DNA of 64,000 nucleotides, taken from Mytilisepta virgata (lineage: Eukaryota > Mollusca > Bivalvia > Mytilida > Mytilidae). Below, piece after piece: positions 60,130 through 64,000 of the stretch; positions within the stretch are counted from its first letter, which is position 1, and each line of letters starts with the position of its first letter. Location of the stretch: NCBI GenBank assembly GCA_028015205.1, contig CM051516.1, positions 62,624,230 to 62,688,229 on the forward strand, written 5' to 3'. The translations under genes were made by a program, and so were the position numbers. The notes under the pieces were generated by a model. It did no database searches and was not told the origin of the DNA. It was given only the letters and a program-made list of their open reading frames with translations.

Positions 60130-63100
60130 CTACTCCTCTAACCTGGACAATGCATCCGCCACTGCATTCAACTTACCTGGAACATATTCAACTGTAAAGT
60201 TCAATTCTTGAAGTGTAAGGCTCCACCTGAGCAATCTCTGATTACTGTTCTTCATCTTGTTGAGCCACTGAAGAGGTGCATGATCTGTTTCAATAATAAA
60301 ATGCCTACCTTCCAAATAGATCCATAATGCCTTAACTGCCCACAGAATGGCATAGCATTCTTTTTCTATGACCGAGTACCTTTTTTCTGCTGGCGTGAAC
60401 TTTTTGCTCATATACAAAATTGGGTGTCGACCATCACCAAAGTCCTGTTCTAGAACACAACCTACTCCAACATTGCATGCATCCGTCCTCACATAAAATA
60501 CAAGTGAGAAATCTGGAGTTTTTAGCACTGGTTCCGATGCCACTAAAGTCTTAAGTTTTTCAAAACATACCTGATGCTCTTCTTCCCACTTTACATTATT
60601 AGGTAAACCCTTCTTAGTCAGATCTGTAATTGGTGCTGAGAACTTTGAAAAGTTCGGTATGAATTTTCTATAGAATCCGATCATTCCTATGAACGATCTC
60701 ACCTGTTTCTTTGTCTTTGGAGGTTTAAAATTCATAATAGTACTTACCTTTTCTTGTGTAGGTCTTATTTCACCATTCCCAACAATATGCCCTAAGAATT
60801 CTAATTTTGCATACCCAAAGCAACACTTTTTGGGTCTAGCAGCAATATTTGCTTCTCTGAGAGCTTGTAATACCAACCTTATATGACAGATATGATCCTC
60901 CCAAGTATCACTATATATTCCAATATCATCTATAAATGATTCTGTAAAATCTTGACACTGAGCAAGTACCTTGTTCATTAGACGAACAAACGACGCACTG
61001 GAATTTACCATACCAAATGGCATTACCGTAAATTGATATTGCCCCATTGGCGTTACAAAAGCACTTTTCTCTTTTGCGTCTGCATCAAGGGACAGCTGCC
61101 AATAACCTTTTGTAAGGTCAATCTTACTTACGTACCTTGATTTTCCCATCTTATTTAGGACATCTTCAATCTTTGGCATGGGCCTAGGGTCAAATTCCGT
61201 TATTTTATTCAGTTCCCTATAGTCTACACAGAATCTTACTGTATCATCCTTTTTCTTTACCAGTACTACACCTGCTGCATAAGGGCTGTCTGAGGGCTCT
61301 ATAATACCTAACTTAAGCATATCATCAATTTCCTTTTGAACTTTCTCCCTTAAAGCATAAGGCATGGGATAGGGCTTCCTATACACTGGTTTGTCAGAAG
61401 TAAGTTTTACTTTATGTTGAATCAGATCTGTCCTTTTTGGGACATCAGTGAATATATCTGAAAACTGATGTAATAATTTAGACAACTCATTTTTCTGTTT
61501 CAGAGTCAACTCACTTGACAAATCTACATCATCAACAGTTTCCTTACCAACAAGTTGGGGAGAGACATAAAAATCAGTGTCATCATACTGCTTACCTTCC
61601 TCAATTACCTCTATACCAGCTAGATAATCTACTTCAGGTTCAAGTTCCTCTGGACGCTCATGCCAAGTTTTCAACATGTTAATATGAAACATCTTTTCCT
61701 TACCTTTAATTTTCACTTTGTAATCTACAGAACCTATCTTCTCTGTTACTACATACGGACCCTTCCATTTTGCTAATAGTTTACTAGCACTAGTGGGCAA
61801 GAGTACAAGTACCTTACTACCAACCTCCAATTCCCTAGATCTAGACTTTTTATCATAATACCTTTTTTGAGCACTTTTAGCCATTTCTTCATTCTGCTTG
61901 GCAAGTTCTGATAAACTTTTCAACCTTTCTCGTGTTTCTAACAGATAACTTAAGACAGAATTCTCAACATCCTCTGGTTCTTCCCATTGTTCTTTTAATA
62001 TAGACAGTGGTCCCCTTACATTCCTACCATACAGGAGTTCAAATGGAGAAAAACCTGTTGTTTCGTTGGGTACCTCCCGATATGCAAATAACACATAAAT
62101 TAAATACTTGTCCCATGAATGTGGTTGTTTCTGTGCATACGCCTTCAACATACGCTTTAACACCCCATTAAACTTTTCACACATACCATTTGTCTGTGGA
62201 TGATAAACACTAGAGACTATTTTTTTCACTTTTAATAACCTACATACCTCCTTCATCAGAGCAGACATAAAATTTGACCCCTGATCAGACAGCAATTCCT
62301 GAGGAAAACCAACCCTGGAAAATACCTCCATCAAAGCTTCAACAACTGTCTCTGCCTCTTGATTCTTTAATGCCACAGCTTCTGGATAACGAGTAGCACA
62401 GTCTACAATGGTTAGTATATACCTGTTCTTTTTCTCAGTCAGTGGTAATGGTCCTATGAAATCTATAGCCACTCTATTAAATGGTACATCTATAGAAGGA
62501 ATACTTACCAGAGGCACTCTGGGATTTATACCTTTGGAACTACTCATCTGACAAATGCGACAGGACTTACAGTAAGTAGCCACATCATTGAATACACCTG
62601 GCCAAAAATAATGTTGCAACAACCTTTCCCTTGTCTTTTTTATTCCTAAATGACCAGAGAGCGGTATGTCATGAGCCAGTTCAAGAACAGTACCTCTATA
62701 TTTCTTTGGTAAAACTATTTGATTAATTTCTGTTCCATAGGATGTTACAAACACTCTGTAAAGTATCCCTGATTTCATTAAGAAATATGAAGATCGTTCA
62801 CCCTGAACTTCTCCAACCAATTGCTTTACCTTGTCCAAGGATACATCCTGTACCTGCGCAGCTTTCAAACTTTCCAGACTATAAACTTTACTCATGTTAC
62901 CATCTTTACCACTACATGTATTTTCAGTCTCTATCTCTCTCAATTTGCTTTGTACTACTTGTTCATCCCTATCTTCCTGACATTTTTGTGATCTTGTCTG
63001 AACAGCTTGACAAATGTCTGAATTTTCGCACATACTCTGTATCTCATTTTCCACTTCCCCTTTAGGGACATCCATTTGTACAGAAGTACTTACATAATTA

Positions 63101-64000
63101 CCAATAACTAACTCTGCAAAAGGAACATCAAGGACTAAGGCTAATACTTTACCAGATATATAAGGCGTTTCTACGTCAATTTGCACCTCTTCACACCGTC
63201 TTATTGTTCCATCTGCAAGACAAATATCTTTTACTACACCTGTCCTTTGCACATCTTCTACCAGCCTACTATGTACAAATACTGTTGAACTCCCTGTATC
63301 ACGCAATACAGAAACTGACTTCCCATGTACCATACCTTTCACAATATCCAACCCATGCGCTTTTGTACTACTAAATTCAACACCAAGGGCAACACCAGAC
63401 AACTTGGTAGTAGTATTAAAAACACACTCATCTTGTAAGAGTTTTTCTCGGTTTCTCTGATCGACGCAAAGTCCAAACTTGTCCTGCTTACCTTGCGTAC
63501 CATTTTTTTTAAGTGGACAGTCATAACTTATATGTCCTGGTTTATGGCAATTATAACAAGTCTTTACCTTACTATGACCTTGAGATGGTAACTGTCGCGA
63601 AGTATTTTGACCTCTCTGTTGATCTCTACCTTTATTAACACAAAAATAATTCCCTCCTTGATGCTTACCTTTATGACCTATACTTACTGACAATTCTTCT
63701 GACTTATGTGCTACCTGATAGGATTCTGCTAAATCCACTACAGCTTGAGCAGAAGTGGGTTTATGTTCATTTATCCACAACCTTAACTCCTTGTGACAAC
63801 TCTGTAGCAACTGTTCCCTAAGCATCATATCATATAACTTGTCATAGTTCCCTTCAATATCTTCCCTATCACACCAATGCCTCAGATACCTATCTACCTT
63901 AACCTTAAACTCATTAAAGGATTCCCCCTTTTCCTGAGTAGCACTGCGGAATTTCTCCCTATAAGCTTCAGAGGTAAGGTCATATCTTTTTAATATGGCA
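60130..64000 (-). CDS. Gag-pol polyprotein of a Gmr1-like Ty3/gypsy retrotransposon (partial)
   Basis: The frame is open from the window edge to a stop at 60130; the 5' end is missing. Counted from the first Met at 63828 (1232 residues): CCHC knuckle 91-104; protease DTGSS 177-181; integrase zinc site HHCC about 386-426; integrase core D456, D515, E551; GPY/F-type module about 672-722 (KWKGPYVV); reverse transcriptase about 815-1000 with D904 and FIDD 965-968; RNase H about 1110-1228 with D1116, E1157, D1182. Integrase therefore precedes RT, the order of Ty1/copia, although the sequences are gypsy-type. This is the Gmr1 arrangement. There is no internal stop or frameshift, so it may be young. 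The Met at 63828 is not the true start: the frame continues 57 codons upstream in the SCAN-like gag region. Confidence 0.92.
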   Translation of the reverse strand, partial: AILKRYDLTSEAYREKFRSATQEKGESFNEFKVKVDRYLRHWCDREDIEGNYDKLYDMMLREQLLQSCHKELRLWINEHKPTSAQAVVDLAESYQVAHKSEELSVSIGHKGKHQGGNYFCVNKGRDQQRGQNTSRQLPSQGHSKVKTCYNCHKPGHISYDCPLKKNGTQGKQDKFGLCVDQRNREKLLQDECVFNTTTKLSGVALGVEFSSTKAHGLDIVKGMVHGKSVSVLRDTGSSTVFVHSRLVEDVQRTGVVKDICLADGTIRRCEEVQIDVETPYISGKVLALVLDVPFAELVIGNYVSTSVQMDVPKGEVENEIQSMCENSDICQAVQTRSQKCQEDRDEQVVQSKLREIETENTCSGKDGNMSKVYSLESLKAAQVQDVSLDKVKQLVGEVQGERSSYFLMKSGILYRVFVTSYGTEINQIVLPKKYRGTVLELAHDIPLSGHLGIKKTRERLLQHYFWPGVFNDVATYCKSCRICQMSSSKGINPRVPLVSIPSIDVPFNRVAIDFIGPLPLTEKKNRYILTIVDCATRYPEAVALKNQEAETVVEALMEVFSRVGFPQELLSDQGSNFMSALMKEVCRLLKVKKIVSSVYHPQTNGMCEKFNGVLKRMLKAYAQKQPHSWDKYLIYVLFAYREVPNETTGFSPFELLYGRNVRGPLSILKEQWEEPEDVENSVLSYLLETRERLKSLSELAKQNEEMAKSAQKRYYDKKSRSRELEVGSKVLVLLPTSASKLLAKWKGPYVVTEKIGSVDYKVKIKGKEKMFHINMLKTWHERPEELEPEVDYLAGIEVIEEGKQYDDTDFYVSPQLVGKETVDDVDLSSELTLKQKNELSKLLHQFSDIFTDVPKRTDLIQHKVKLTSDKPVYRKPYPMPYALREKVQKEIDDMLKLGIIEPSDSPYAAGVVLVKKKDDTVRFCVDYRELNKITEFDPRPMPKIEDVLNKMGKSRYVSKIDLTKGYWQLSLDADAKEKSAFVTPMGQYQFTVMPFGMVNSSASFVRLMNKVLAQCQDFTESFIDDIGIYSDTWEDHICHIRLVLQALREANIAARPKKCCFGYAKLEFLGHIVGNGEIRPTQEKVSTIMNFKPPKTKKQVRSFIGMIGFYRKFIPNFSKFSAPITDLTKKGLPNNVKWEEEHQVCFEKLKTLVASEPVLKTPDFSLVFYVRTDACNVGVGCVLEQDFGDGRHPILYMSKKFTPAEKRYSVIEKECYAILWAVKALWIYLEGRHFIIETDHAPLQWLNKMKNSNQRLLRWSLTLQELNFTVEYVPGKLNAVADALSRLEE
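63700..64000 (-). CDS. SCAN-like segment of the gag region
   Basis: Read from the window edge, the frame has EAYREKFRSA, FNEFKVKVDRYLRHWC, a DMMLREQLLQSCHKELRLW helix and INEHKPTSAQAVVDLAESY. This follows the layout of vertebrate SCAN domains: R-x-F-R, W near the helix end, LEQFL, ELQ-x-WV-x-EH-P-x-S, A-V-x-L-x-E. It is the capsid C-terminal-like dimerisation part of gag. The N-terminus of gag is outside the window. Confidence 0.75.

Noticed and set aside
60130..64000. Two nested retrotransposons producing an apparent integrase-RT order
   Set aside because: A single frame with no stop or junction runs through both parts, and a GPY/F-type module sits between them as expected for an internal integrase.

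Overview
The window is eukaryotic, AT-rich and intron-rich. Short, spliced exons of extracellular domains (LDL-receptor class A, ShKT, Ly6/uPAR, C-type lectin) sit among many decayed retroelements and fold-back repeats. The exon repertoire and the repeat style suggest a bivalve mollusc, probably a mussel-like species; this is inference, since no species marker is present. All host exons recognised lie on the minus strand. No rRNA, tRNA or CRISPR array was recognised.

Layout, left to right. (1) 4.2-14.2 kb: a modular secreted or surface protein built of two ShKT+Ly6 modules, a Thr/Ser/Pro-rich linker and the C-terminal part of a C-type lectin domain. Both modules have the same intron phases. 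The last Ly6 domain has a 54-bp in-frame tandem repeat that copies its own splice donor four times. (2) 18.6-21.2 kb: a complete four-exon gene for a RING-less TRIM-like protein, two B-boxes and a coiled coil joined to a mind-bomb-type SH3-like domain. (3) 21.6-26.3 kb: nested repeats, including inverted copies of a ~21-bp minisatellite and a solo LTR with target duplications. (4) 30.7-57.9 kb: at least fifteen LDLa exons of one gene, each one module long with phase 1 at both ends. Its introns hold Penelope-like fragments, a decayed L1/Tx1-type LINE (37.1-42.4 kb), a TTAA-flanked element and a second solo LTR. (5) 58.7-64.0 kb: the 3' part of a Ty3/gypsy-class LTR retrotransposon, minus strand, running off the right edge. 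Its reading frame is intact and its order is gag, protease, integrase, reverse transcriptase, RNase H, the Gmr1 arrangement. The gag segment looks like a SCAN domain.

The two modular genes look like rapidly evolving extracellular binding proteins, and the TRIM-like gene fits the ubiquitin-ligase-related families expanded in molluscs; these roles are inferred from domains. Exon limits were set by hand from splice sites, reading frame and phase; no transcript evidence was available.
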